64,000 bases of DNA from Anaerovibrio sp. RM50 (GCF_000622005.1 NZ_JHWV01000005.1:1-64000), one strand, 5' to 3'. Shown: positions 37,515 through 46,700, counted from the first letter of the stretch. The notes: a model not told the origin generated them from the sequence alone. Translations and numbers: made by a program.

Positions 37515-39287
37515 TTAATGTATTATGCCCACCAGCTTTAAAAGGAACTGGGCATTGGTGGTCCTGCAAGGCCCCTCCTTCATGGTGTAATCAAAGAGAA
37601 TTTTATCTTCATCAAAATGCTCTTCAAAATGGTAATTATTTACTGGTACCTGGTCAGCTTTAATATTGCAAAGCTCAAAATCATGGGTGGAAACCAGGGT
37701 AATGAGATTGCTGCGGCTGAGATGTTTCAGGGCTGCCTCTGCCCCTACGATTCTGTCGGCGGAATTTGTGCCCTTGAAAATTTCATCTATTACCGCCAGT
37801 ATGGGAATATCCTTGTCAGCTGCTTCAATCATGGCCTTTATGCGTATGAGTTCCGCGTAGAAGGTGGATATGCCACTGGCAAGGTCGTCATTTACCCTAA
37901 TTGATGTGAGAATATGTATAGGGGTAAGCCTAAAGGCCTTGCCGCATACAGGGGCCCCGGCGTAGGCCAGTACACAGGAGCTGGCCAGAGTCCGCAGCCA
38001 GGTGGTTTTTCCCGACATATTGGAGCCGGTAATAATATTTAAGGAAGGATTAAGAATAATAGAATTCGGCACCGATTCACCGTAGGGAATAAGGAGATTG
38101 TTGAGGCTATCTGCCTCAATATGGGGCTTACTGTCATAGTTATCAAGAAGCTCCGGCATAATTGCATCTCCCCTGATATGTCCAATCACGGAAAGGCTTA
38201 TGGCAGTTTCGGCCTCGTAAAAAATATTCAGCCAATGCTCCAGCTTTTGGCCATATTTCTTTTGCCAGTCAATGAACATTCTTACCACATGAAAATCCCA
38301 TAAAATCAGGGCGTTAAGGGCAAAGAGCAAAATGAAATTGTGACGCACCTCTGCCAGGGCACAGAGCTTTCCCAGCTCCCCTATAGGCTTCATGGCTTCC
38401 CTAATTTTCGCCGGATCAATTCGACCCTTTTTTTCCGTCACCATGGCTTCCATGGCGTAGAGAAGCTGACAGTAGGCGATTAGTTCCTTGTTCAGCCTAT
38501 ATAATGGGGTAATGTGTACAGCATTTTTCCCCAGGGACACCAGAGCAAGGCCAAGTTGTATGATAAATAATACTATTGATGCCTCCATGGGAATAAGATT
38601 AAAGAGTCCTGCACCCAGTAATATCAGGGCTGCCACGGGCATAATAAATATAAGTTTATTAATGAAGGAAGCAGGATCCTGGCGTCTGTCCTTAAGGTAA
38701 TCAAGGAGGGCCTGTACACTGTGGTTAAGGGGAATCTGGCGGCTGATGGCCTGCAACTTTATGGCATCCTCTACCCTTGTCATAAAGAAGGCTGTTTCCT
38801 CCTGGCGCAGCTTCAGCTCCCCCGGCTCCAGGGGCTTAGGACTTAACCGGCTGGCCAGAAGCCTTCGGCCCGACTGGGTGCGGGCTGTATTTATAAACTG
38901 GTAAATTGAGGACTGGCCTAAGATATTTAGGTCATTATCCTGGGTCATATTTCTGTCAAGGAAGTCATTACCCTTGTCCTCAAAGCTTTTCCATTCCCCC
39001 GTAAAGCGGTGAATGTATTCCTTAATAACCTCATTTCTGTTTAATTCATAATTTAGGTCGCCATGGAGACGGCTGTGGCCCCTTATTAAATGGAAGAAAT
39101 AGGCAAAAATAAGGATTCCCGCCAAAAGTGGCCATGGGGAATTCATATCGTATGCCACTGCCACAGCGCCCAGCAGGGCCAAAAAAGACATGGTGCGTTT
39201 GGTGGTAAAGAGCTGGCTTTTCTTCTTGTAGCTTTCTATGGTTTCCAGGGATTCCCGGTTTAATTTTTCAAAATATGACTGTTCCAT
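37515..39287 (-). CDS. Membrane-anchored MutS-family ATPase
   Basis: About 590 residues with a C-terminal MutS ATPase domain: Walker A TGSNMSGKTTWLR at about 415, Walker B ILAVIDEIFKGTNS near 495 and the following STHDFEL histidine. The mismatch-recognition domain is missing. Instead there are two membrane helices near the N-terminus (about 30-70) and another pair at about 210-255, with a MutS-core-like helical region between. This membrane form is known from Firmicutes and Bacteroidetes; its role is not established and it should not be called mismatch repair MutS. Start ATG 39287 behind GGAGG. Convergent with the regulator gene. Confidence 0.82.
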   Translation of the reverse strand: MEQSYFEKLNRESLETIESYKKKSQLFTTKRTMSFLALLGAVAVAYDMNSPWPLLAGILIFAYFFHLIRGHSRLHGDLNYELNRNEVIKEYIHRFTGEWKSFEDKGNDFLDRNMTQDNDLNILGQSSIYQFINTARTQSGRRLLASRLSPKPLEPGELKLRQEETAFFMTRVEDAIKLQAISRQIPLNHSVQALLDYLKDRRQDPASFINKLIFIMPVAALILLGAGLFNLIPMEASIVLFIIQLGLALVSLGKNAVHITPLYRLNKELIAYCQLLYAMEAMVTEKKGRIDPAKIREAMKPIGELGKLCALAEVRHNFILLFALNALILWDFHVVRMFIDWQKKYGQKLEHWLNIFYEAETAISLSVIGHIRGDAIMPELLDNYDSKPHIEADSLNNLLIPYGESVPNSIILNPSLNIITGSNMSGKTTWLRTLASSCVLAYAGAPVCGKAFRLTPIHILTSIRVNDDLASGISTFYAELIRIKAMIEAADKDIPILAVIDEIFKGTNSADRIVGAEAALKHLSRSNLITLVSTHDFELCNIKADQVPVNNYHFEEHFDEDKILFDYTMKEGPCRTTNAQFLLKLVGIIH

Positions 39288-39538
39288 ACTTGGTCCTCCT
39301 AAGGTTTGCTCACGGAAATTATTATACAATTATTGAAGTCAATTTACAAAAATTCTTAAAATTTGTCAGACAAGGAGTCTTTTTTAGATAGACATATTAA
39401 AAAAAGTATGTCTATGGTATACAAAACAAAAAAATATTGTTATAATTGAGTTGTGCAAAAGCTGGGAATAGTGTGAATTTTCAGCGAAATTTATTTTATT
39501 TATCTCATTATTTTTATTATTAATTGGAGGGATGAAAA

Positions 39539-40777
39539 ATGTCAGAAGAAGAAGGCAAGAAATCTATTCTTGACAGCCTGGGAAAGTGGATTATTATCGC
39601 CACTATTCTGGGTGCCGTTGTAGGTCTGGTAATGGGAAAACCAGCCCACATGTTTGCTCCTGTCGGTGACCTGTTCATGTCACTGATCAAGATGGTAGTT
39701 GTACCTATGGTTTTCTTCTCATTGGTAGGAGGAGCTGCTTCACTGGGAAATTCCAAGGGTGCAGGTAAAATCGGTATTATAACATTCATTTATTATGGTG
39801 CCACTACAGCCGTAGCCGTAGCATTGGGTCTCCTCTTCAGTGAGATGTTCAAGCCAGGCTCCGGTATTAATATGGCCGCAATTTCTGAGGCAGCTATTGA
39901 TATCGATATGTCCCAGAGCGGATCCATTCCGGGCTTCTGGGAAACCGTTATCGGCTTCGTTCCAACCAACCCATTTGCTGCACTGGTACAGGGTAATATC
40001 CTTCAGACCATCGTATTTGCACTGTTTGTTGGTTTTGCTCTTTCCGTTTTGGAGCCAGAGAAGAAGCAGTTTATGGTGAATATCTTCAATTATTTCACTG
40101 AAATTTTCATCAAGATTATGACTGCTATTATGTGCGTTGCTCCTATCGGTGTATTTGCCCTCATGGCTGATGCTACCGGTACCTTCGGTTATGACGTGCT
40201 GGTTAAGATTATTAATCTGATTGTTCTCTATGTTGTTGTACTTGCCATCGTTACCTATGTAATGATTGGTGGTACTGTTGCCCTCTTCTCCAAGAAGGTT
40301 GGCTATATTCAGTTCTTCAAGAGCATGTGGAAGTGCCAGGTATTCGCATTCTCCACTGCTTCCTCCATGGCTACTCTGCCACTGAACATGAAGACCAACG
40401 AGGAAGAATTTGGCCTGAACAAGGGTACTGTTTCCTTTGCCCTGCCACTGGGTGCTACCATTAACATGAATGGTAACGCTGCATATTATGCCATGGCTGC
40501 CACCTTCATCGCCCAGATGTATGGCATGGAGCTGAGCATGGGTCAGTATGTTGCCATCATTGTTACTTCCACCCTGGGTGCTGTTGGTCAGGCCGGTGTT
40601 CCTGGTCCTACCCTGCTGGTAGTTGCCGTACTGGTTGCTGCTGGTATTCCTATCGAGGCATTGCCAATTCTCTTCGGTGTAGACCGTATCTTCGATATGC
40701 TCCGTACCGCAGTTAACATCACTGGTGATGCTGCATGTGCTTGTATCGTTGACCAGTTCCGCGAGGAAGAGGCTTAA
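39539..40777 (+). CDS. Dicarboxylate/amino acid:cation symporter (DAACS)
   Basis: A 412-residue sodium- or proton-coupled carrier of the DAACS (GltP/DctA) family in the inner membrane. Eight membrane segments and two re-entrant loops are consistent with the family; FSTASSMATLPLNMKTNEE (HP1 region, residues about 275) and GATINMNGNAAYY (TM7 with NMNG, normal NMDGT), followed by GAVGQAGVPGPTLL (HP2), are visible. The Asp of the NMDGT sodium motif is Asn here. Substrate could be glutamate, aspartate or a C4-dicarboxylate. Terminator follows. Confidence 0.9.
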   Translation: MSEEEGKKSILDSLGKWIIIATILGAVVGLVMGKPAHMFAPVGDLFMSLIKMVVVPMVFFSLVGGAASLGNSKGAGKIGIITFIYYGATTAVAVALGLLFSEMFKPGSGINMAAISEAAIDIDMSQSGSIPGFWETVIGFVPTNPFAALVQGNILQTIVFALFVGFALSVLEPEKKQFMVNIFNYFTEIFIKIMTAIMCVAPIGVFALMADATGTFGYDVLVKIINLIVLYVVVLAIVTYVMIGGTVALFSKKVGYIQFFKSMWKCQVFAFSTASSMATLPLNMKTNEEEFGLNKGTVSFALPLGATINMNGNAAYYAMAATFIAQMYGMELSMGQYVAIIVTSTLGAVGQAGVPGPTLLVVAVLVAAGIPIEALPILFGVDRIFDMLRTAVNITGDAACACIVDQFREEEA

Positions 40778-40816
40778 GGATACAATAGATGGGATAAATG
40801 ATTCAATGAAAAGATT

Positions 40817-40850
40817 AGAGTGCTGTCATTTGACGGCACTCTTTTATTTT
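40817..40850 (+). terminator. Terminator after the symporter gene
   Basis: AGAGTGCTGTCA / TGACGGCACTCT stem with a 2-nt loop and TTTTATTTTT tail. Confidence 0.9.
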
Positions 40851-40919
40851 TAGAAGGATATTAAACTATTTTGTCGTATATATGAAAATATAAAAATTTA
40901 TTTAAAGAGGAGTTTTTAT

Positions 40920-41363
40920 ATGAATATCAAAGCAAAAATATTTAAAAAGTATCTTGAGGAAAAGGAAATTACAGCATTTAATGTGGAGGAGGTGCCTGAG
41001 GACGAGCAGAATACAGTGATGTTCAGTTCCAATATAGTTGTGGAGGGCCAGAAGCTTCCTACATTGGTACTGCTGGATGATACAGCCTTCTCCGTAATAC
41101 GGGTGCTGATTTTGAACAATGCCCTTACATCGGATAATGAGCTTAAGGTTATGCACATGGTAAATAAGGAGAACCTGGGTTATAAGCCATTCAAGCTGTA
41201 TTTTGACCGCAACGGGGCATTGCTTATGGATGTGTGCATGACCACACCCGGTACTGAGGAAAAGGATTTTGACACCCTTGGGGATGAAATTTATGCCATG
41301 CTTAATTTGACAATAAAGTTTATGGGAGAAAAATATCGTAACTGGATGAAGGAAATCTGGTAA
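40920..41363 (+). CDS. Small YbjN-like protein, function unknown
   Basis: A 147-residue soluble acidic protein. The layout (a short N-terminal helix, a beta-rich middle with KLPTLVLLDDTAFSVIRVLI, then HMVNKENLGYKPFKLYFDRNGALLMDVCM, and a C-terminal helix ending RNWMKEIW) resembles the YbjN fold, whose members act like chaperones or sensors in stress. That similarity is by pattern only and uncertain. No signal peptide or membrane segment. Stands alone between terminators. Confidence 0.55.
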   Translation: MNIKAKIFKKYLEEKEITAFNVEEVPEDEQNTVMFSSNIVVEGQKLPTLVLLDDTAFSVIRVLILNNALTSDNELKVMHMVNKENLGYKPFKLYFDRNGALLMDVCMTTPGTEEKDFDTLGDEIYAMLNLTIKFMGEKYRNWMKEIW

Positions 41364-41376
41364 GTGAAGAAGCATT

Positions 41377-41409
41377 AAAACCGGTGGCTGAACAGTCACC
41401 GGTTTTTTC
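41377..41409 (+). terminator. Terminator after the YbjN-like gene
   Basis: AAAACCGGTGGCT / AGTCACCGGTTTT stem followed by T residues. Confidence 0.85.
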
Positions 41410-41441
41410 ATTTTAGTTTCATTGTATTTTGCAGAGTTTAG

Positions 41442-41492
41442 CGGGGCCTGGCATGGGATAGGGGGTGTCCTTATCACATGTCACCCGTAAGA
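41442..41492. repeat. Dispersed hairpin repeat, copy 2
   Basis: Inverted orientation relative to 7855-7906; shares GGCATGGGATAGGGGG, GTCCTTATC and the CACCCG end. Lies in the gap before the Rpn gene. Confidence 0.75.
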
Positions 41493-41637
41493 TATTATAT
41501 AATTAGCCCACTGTCTAAAATTAAATTAAGTAAAATGTTGATTTATATTAATTAAATATGGTAACATATAATCGTAAATTAAAAATGTATTAGCGGGATG
41601 ATACATAAGAAATTATGGTATAATGGGAGAAAGAAAT

Positions 41638-42603
41638 ATGGGGAAGATTGATACAGAGGCAAAAGGGTATTTATCCAATGTGGAACGGTTCAGCGATTTG
41701 TTTAATTATTGGATATACAATGGAGAAAAAGTTATCCAGCCAGAGAATCTGCATGAACTTGACACCACAGCAATTGCCATTCCTTATGGTAACAAGTCCA
41801 AAAAACACGTACAGAAATATCGTGACCTGCTGAAGTTGTATAAGGCTATGGAGGATGACCAGGCGGTATATTTGATTTTTGGCTTGGAAATCGAATCAAA
41901 AATCCATTATGCAATGCCTGTACGCAATATGCTATATGATGCATTGAGCTATGCACATCAGGTGGATATAATTGTCAACCATAATAAAAGGGAAAAGAAT
42001 TCCAAAAATAGTCACGAATTCCTATCGGGACTAAATAGAGATGACAGATTGCACCCGGTTGTGACACTGGTGGTTAATATCAGTGGCAAGCACTGGGATG
42101 GTTCTGACAGTATTCATAGTTTGTTATCTGTGGGGGATGAGCGGATTTTGAAGTTTGTTCCAGACTATAGGATAAATTTGCTTTCCCCGGATACATTGGC
42201 TGAAGATGATTTTGACAAATTTCATACTGGCATTGGAGCAGCATTGCAATTTATAAAGCATCAGCATGACGACAATATGGATTGGATTATAAACCAAAAG
42301 CGATTGGAAAGGGTAGACCGGGCAACAGCAGAGTTTATTCAAATTGCCACGGGAACCAGTTTTGAGATTGACGATGAAGAAGAGGAGATAAATATGTGCA
42401 GAGCATGGGAAAACTCAATGGAACAGGCTAAATCTGAAGGAAAAGCAGAAGGAATTATTGCGGGCCGTGTAGAGGGACAAAGGGCAGCTCAGCTTACCTC
42501 TATTCGTAATTTGATGAAAAATAAAGGTTGGACAGTACAGGAAGCAATGGATGCACTTATGATTTCTACAGAGGAACAGGCAGAATATATATCCATGATT
42601 TAG
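41638..42603 (+). CDS. Rpn-family recombination-promoting nuclease/putative transposase
   Basis: About 321 residues of the PD-(D/E)XK nuclease transposase group (Rpn). The N-terminal domain shows IDTEAKGYLSNVERFSDLFN, LDTTAIAIPYG, KYRDLLKLYKAMEDD and HYAMPVRNMLYDALSY, all typical; a VTLVVNISGKHWDGSDSIHS segment follows. The tail (EQAKSEGKAEGIIAGRVEGQ) is the usual Glu/Gly/Lys helix. Related Rpn proteins of E. coli are nucleases that promote RecA-independent recombination. No transposon ends were found around it. Start ATG 41638 with GGGAG upstream. Confidence 0.88.
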   Translation: MGKIDTEAKGYLSNVERFSDLFNYWIYNGEKVIQPENLHELDTTAIAIPYGNKSKKHVQKYRDLLKLYKAMEDDQAVYLIFGLEIESKIHYAMPVRNMLYDALSYAHQVDIIVNHNKREKNSKNSHEFLSGLNRDDRLHPVVTLVVNISGKHWDGSDSIHSLLSVGDERILKFVPDYRINLLSPDTLAEDDFDKFHTGIGAALQFIKHQHDDNMDWIINQKRLERVDRATAEFIQIATGTSFEIDDEEEEINMCRAWENSMEQAKSEGKAEGIIAGRVEGQRAAQLTSIRNLMKNKGWTVQEAMDALMISTEEQAEYISMI

Positions 42604-42630
42604 CATGCGAATTGAATTTTGTGTATATAA

Positions 42631-42676
42631 GATATCCTGCTGGTTGGTCATTTGACTGGTCAGCAGGATTTTTTTA
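42631..42676 (+). terminator. Terminator after the Rpn gene (duplicate A)
   Basis: ATCCTGCTG... / CAGCAGGAT stem with a T7 tail. Nearly the same sequence, with 2 changed bases in the arm-loop, recurs at 43273-43317. Confidence 0.85.
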
Positions 42677-42683
42677 TGTACGG

Positions 42684-42704
42684 CGGGGCCTGTCACGGGA
42701 TAGG
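42684..42704. repeat. Dispersed hairpin repeat, partial copy 3
   Basis: CGGGGCCTGTCACGGGATAG, matching the first 20 or so bases of the copy at 41442 with two differences; the rest has diverged. Confidence 0.5.
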
Positions 42705-42760
42705 CCATTCATTTGCTTCGCAGTGCCACATCAATTTATTTAGGGGCTTAAGCTGCTAAC

Positions 42761-42789
42761 TTGATAATACATCAAAAATGATGTAAAAT
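42761..42789 (+). promoter_or_regulatory. Promoter with operator for the HTH gene
   Basis: TTGATA, 17 bp, TAAAAT. The spacer carries a perfect palindrome TACATCA-AAAA-TGATGTA (42768-42785), the expected position for autorepression by the downstream HTH protein. Confidence 0.7.
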
Positions 42790-42839
42790 AAGCATTATCC
42801 AGAGCCCGTAAAGAAGGACTGTTGTAAAGGGGTGGAAAT

Positions 42840-43139
42840 ATGTTAGTTAAAAGCGATGCCCTTAAGGAGCAGAAAAAAATAGCGGAACTTACCGCCGGTG
42901 ATGAATCCCTGATGAGGCAACATCAGCTATTTCAGGCGGAAATGCAGTTTAAGCAGGAACTTATAAATAAACGTAAGGCATATTCTTTGACTCAGAAGGA
43001 CATAAGTGAGCGTTCTGGTTTATCTCAGCAGGCCGTCAGTAGATTGGAAAAAGGAAATGGCGGTACAATAGAAACCATCATCAAATATTTAAGTGCTATG
43101 GGCTGTACATTAACTTTAAAAGATGGGGCTATGCCATAA
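42840..43139 (+). CDS. XRE-family HTH protein, antitoxin-like
   Basis: A 99-residue DNA-binding protein. HTH at about 50-75 (YSLTQKDISERSGLSQQAVSRLEKGNGG); the N-terminal 45 residues are helical and may be an interaction segment. The layout is that of HigA-type antitoxins, but no toxin gene lies beside it: upstream is the Rpn gene, downstream an Rpn remnant. Start ATG 42840 with GGGGTGG. Probably represses itself through the palindrome at 42768-42785. It may be a solitary antitoxin or a small phage-type repressor. Confidence 0.75.
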   Translation: MLVKSDALKEQKKIAELTAGDESLMRQHQLFQAEMQFKQELINKRKAYSLTQKDISERSGLSQQAVSRLEKGNGGTIETIIKYLSAMGCTLTLKDGAMP

Positions 43140-43172
43140 AATGACTCCAAGACTGGAAAGGGGTGTAAAGAA

Positions 43173-43241
43173 ATAGCCCGTGTTACAAAGCTCACTGTTG
43201 AGCAGGTTGTTGAAATAGGGAAAAAGAATGCGTTAATCTAG
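43173..43241 (+). pseudogene. Remnant of an Rpn-family gene (3' end)
   Basis: An open frame of 22 codons before a TAG gives IARVTKLTVEQVVEIGKKNA. This is the type of C-terminal motif (IAxxTGLSxEEV) of Rpn-family proteins. It lies without a start codon, 34 bp past the HTH stop codon, and is followed by a second copy of the Rpn-gene terminator at 43273, so it looks like what is left of a second Rpn gene. Confidence 0.55.
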
Positions 43242-43272
43242 TTATGGCGCAATGAATATTATATATGTATGA

Positions 43273-43317
43273 GATATCCTGCTGGGGGGTCATTTGACTG
43301 GTCAGCAGGATTTTTAT
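43273..43317 (+). terminator. Terminator hairpin (duplicate B)
   Basis: ATCCTGCTG... / CAGCAGGAT stem with T-rich tail, near-identical to 42631-42676. It follows the Rpn remnant. Confidence 0.8.
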
Positions 43318-43496
43318 TTAAGCTCCCCTATGATTTTGGTCGATATAATAGTATATGGTTTGGTAAGAAATTATTATCCCAAAAATATTTTTTTGCAGGA
43401 TATTTGGATTATATGTAGAAGTAATAAATGATAGGTATCAACTATTATTTTTAGCGAATTTAGTGATGTTTCCTACCCCGAAGGGAGTGACAGGGC

Positions 43497-43676
43497 ATGA
43501 AAGCGCAGAAGATATTGACAACCAACGTGCAGGGCGGTTTTTTTGTGCCTGAGTCTGTCCTCGCGGGGGGGGGTAACTGTTCAGCTCCAGTAGACACTTA
43601 TCAACAAGTATATAACTATGTAAATAAGCCTTCTCTCAGGAGGCTGGTGAGTCTTTGCGGCTTGCCGGCGGCCTGA
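43497..43676 (+). CDS. Leader ORF with G9 tract, upstream of the autotransporter
   Basis: Unrecognised 59-codon ORF, starting MKAQKILTTNVQGGFFVPES, that is easily missed because of its size. ATG at 43497 is preceded by AAGGGAG 9 nt upstream. A tract of nine G at 43565-43573 codes for Gly-Gly-Gly at codons 24-26 in the reading frame. With G9 the frame stays open until TGA at 43674-43676, which lies in the 3' arm of a terminator hairpin. With G10 a TAA follows immediately; with G8 a TAG follows about 17 nt after the tract. It does not continue into the autotransporter, whose ATG is 52 bp further. Its product may matter less than its being translated. Confidence 0.6.
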   Translation: MKAQKILTTNVQGGFFVPESVLAGGGNCSAPVDTYQQVYNYVNKPSLRRLVSLCGLPAA

Positions 43677-43697
43677 GGGAAGGCTTTTTGTGTTTTT
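43626..43697 (+). terminator. Terminator/attenuator in the autotransporter leader
   Basis: Stem AAGCCTTCTCTCAGG at 43626-43640 pairs with CCTGAGGGAAGGCTT at 43672-43686 (15 bp with one G-T), then TTTGTGTTTTT. It overlaps the end of the leader ORF and lies 31 bp before the autotransporter start. CCTGAG at 43548-43553 could pair with the 5' arm as a weak antiterminator. Confidence 0.8.
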
Positions 43698-43728
43698 AAG
43701 CGGTAAATAGCCCAGGGAGGGGAGTAAT

Positions 43729-46700
43729 ATGAAAAACAAGAAAAGCAAAAAAGAATTGACCCGTCTTATTATGGCGGCACTTATATTGGGCGGAGGGTGC
43801 CTTTATGGGCCTGTGGCTGAGGCGGGTAGTGTCACGGTCACAAGTGATGAGACCGTAAACTATGTCTATAATGGCACAAAATCCAACAATTCTAATGAGC
43901 CGGATCCGAGAGAAAATGCGGATGATCATACAACTACAGTCTATGGTACAGTAATTGGTAAGGGCTATTCTCAAGCAGGAGATTTAAATGGCGGGACTTT
44001 TGGCGGATTGAACAATAATAGTTCCTCTGGTACGGCCAATAGAAATAAAGTTATCATCTACGCTGGTGCTCGTATCTACTACGATGTCTTTGGCGGTCGT
44101 GGATATTATGCCAATGATAATACCGTCACTATCAACGGCGGTTATTTTTCTCAAAGCAATATTTATGGTGGATATACTACTGGCGGCACAAGCAGCGGAA
44201 CAGCCAATAACAATACTGTCAATATCAATGCGACAGTGTCCGGCATCGCTACCATAAATGGCGGTTCAGGTTCCGGCAACGTCCTGAACCTTGGCGGTCT
44301 TGATGAGGATGAGGGACTCAACACGGGAAATGTTTATAATTTTGATAAAATTGTCCTTGGCTACACTGATACAAAGAACGTATCACACCCTGTGACATTT
44401 AAAAATAACGCGTATGTGCTCAAGGCAAGTGGCCAAGTAGTTAAACCAAACTCTTGGCTGGACATTTCGGGCATGACCATTCCAGCTGCTAATTATGGTA
44501 CCATGACGCTGCTTTCCGGTAAGCAAGAATCACAATGGAAAACCAGTTTAACAGGTATTACAGTGAAATACGGAACCGGTGACAACGATAAGGTGCATCT
44601 TACTCAAGCCTCACCCAGCGCGGTAGTTGGGGGCACGTCGGTCGACAACGACACGGTCAATAACGTCACCCTCCACTACAAGACGGATGTGGTAACCGCA
44701 TTCCTTAACACTAACACCTATAATGGCCAATTTCCAGATTTAATAAATAACGAGGTGAAATTATCACGCAGTGCCGACAAAACTCCTGTCACTGAAGTCA
44801 CTCTCGGCGCGATGACATGGGGTACGGGAAGGACGGACGGGAGCAGTTACACCTTCAATTCGAGTACCGCCATCAATGCCTCGAATCTGACCTTTACAGG
44901 GTCATTTAACAGTAACCCGATTAATCAAACCACAACTTTGCTTTCTAATGCAAATGGTATAAAGGATAGTACCACAGCGAAGGCAATTAATCTTGCTGCC
45001 TCCTTCCAGGATGCCAATGGCGTCGGATATAGCGGTGCGGCAACAAATGGTAATGTAATCTCCAGCAATACCAATAAGAATATTACATATAAAGTAACTG
45101 GTGCTACTTTAAACAGTCTTAATCTTGCTGGCTGGAATGGTTCCACTAGCACCCTTCTGTCTGGCTGGACGAACAATTCCAGTGGTGTCAATGTAACTGC
45201 TTCCTTTACCAATCTGCCCAATATAGGCACTGATGTGTCCAGAATTATTATGACCACAAATGGTAAAACGGGCTTTTTCAGTGATGACAAAATTACTGGT
45301 AACAATAAATATAAAACATCTGGTTCCATTGTGGATGTTCCTGTGGCAGGAGTTACTTTGTCCGGAAATACGGCCGGTGGTGTAACGACAACCAATAGCG
45401 GTGCAGATCTGATTTATTACGCCACAAAAAACGATGTAACTGGTATTACCCTTGGTTCCACCACCTGGGGAGCCAAGCGGGATATAAATAACAATGCTGC
45501 CTATGATTTCTCCGGGGTTACCAGCATTGATGCATCGGGGCTTACCTTTACGGGGACAGCTACCATAAATGGGTTCACTGATTCCACCAATATTCTTACG
45601 AATGCAACTGGTCTTGCCTATGCTGGTGCTATTACCCAGCCAACTAATAAGACCTTTAATATCTCATATACGGATAATAATACCAAGATTACATATAAGG
45701 GCCAGGCAACCAATGGAAGTCTGACCCGTGATAATACAAATTTAAAATATACCATTAGTGCCGGAAAAGTGAATGAAATTGATCTGGGCCAGTGGAACGG
45801 AACTGCAGCTCCAGCCCTTCCTAATACTTGGGATACACCTTCAGGGGGTGTGGCTGTTGACACTGGAGATTTTGAAAGCCCAACTGGCACAGATAATGTG
45901 GATATTTTTACCACCACTGAGGATGGCTTCTTTAATGAAAACAATATAACAGGAGATAAAAAATACAAGGACAATGAGCCGATGCCAGATGACAAGAAGG
46001 ATGGCGTTACCATTTCCGGCACCAAGTCCGGAGGTATTGCTCCTTCTGAGGATGGCCTGACCCCAACAACAAGTGGTAAAAGACTCACATATTTTGCCGA
46101 GTCCACCACGGGAAGCAAGATTTCCCTTGGTGAAGTGGCCTGGACTAAGGCTGGCACAGCCCGTGCATTGACTGGAAATTATAACTTCTCCAACTTGGTC
46201 AACAATGATGTGGATGCCACTGGCCTTAAATTCACCTTTGCCAATAGCAGTGATGATACCAGTGTAAATAAAATCGCTGCTGGGGATACCATGACTATCC
46301 TTGCGGGGGCAACGGGACTTAATTCCGGGTTGACTGTTGCTGGTTCCCCTAAGAGCCAGGCTGTCAGCTATGGCATTAATAATGTGGCAAATCTTTCCGG
46401 AACCTTAACTGGTAATGTAACCACAACAGCTAATACGGTGAACTATGAAGTAACCAGCAAGACCCTGGACAGCGTGGATATTTCCAGCTGGGATGGCAGC
46501 ACAAGTGAGGCAGTTGATGGAAGCTGGACAAGAAATTCCAGTGGCATCAATGTAACGGGCAGCGGCTTTACAGCTCCTACCACTTTAGGGGATACCCCTA
46601 TCCTTACGGCAACAGGGGGCTTGTTTGCTGATGCAAAAATTGCTGACAGCATTAAATACCAGCCAAGCGGCAAATATACTGAAAAAGAGCAAAATATTAC

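Noticed and set aside
41638-42603. Insertion sequence around the Rpn-family gene
   Set aside because: No terminal inverted repeats or target duplication were found at its borders; Rpn proteins are usually not in classical IS elements.
43344-43349. TATAAT as promoter of the autotransporter leader
   Set aside because: No acceptable -35 box at the right distance; the true promoter between 43320 and 43480 could not be placed.
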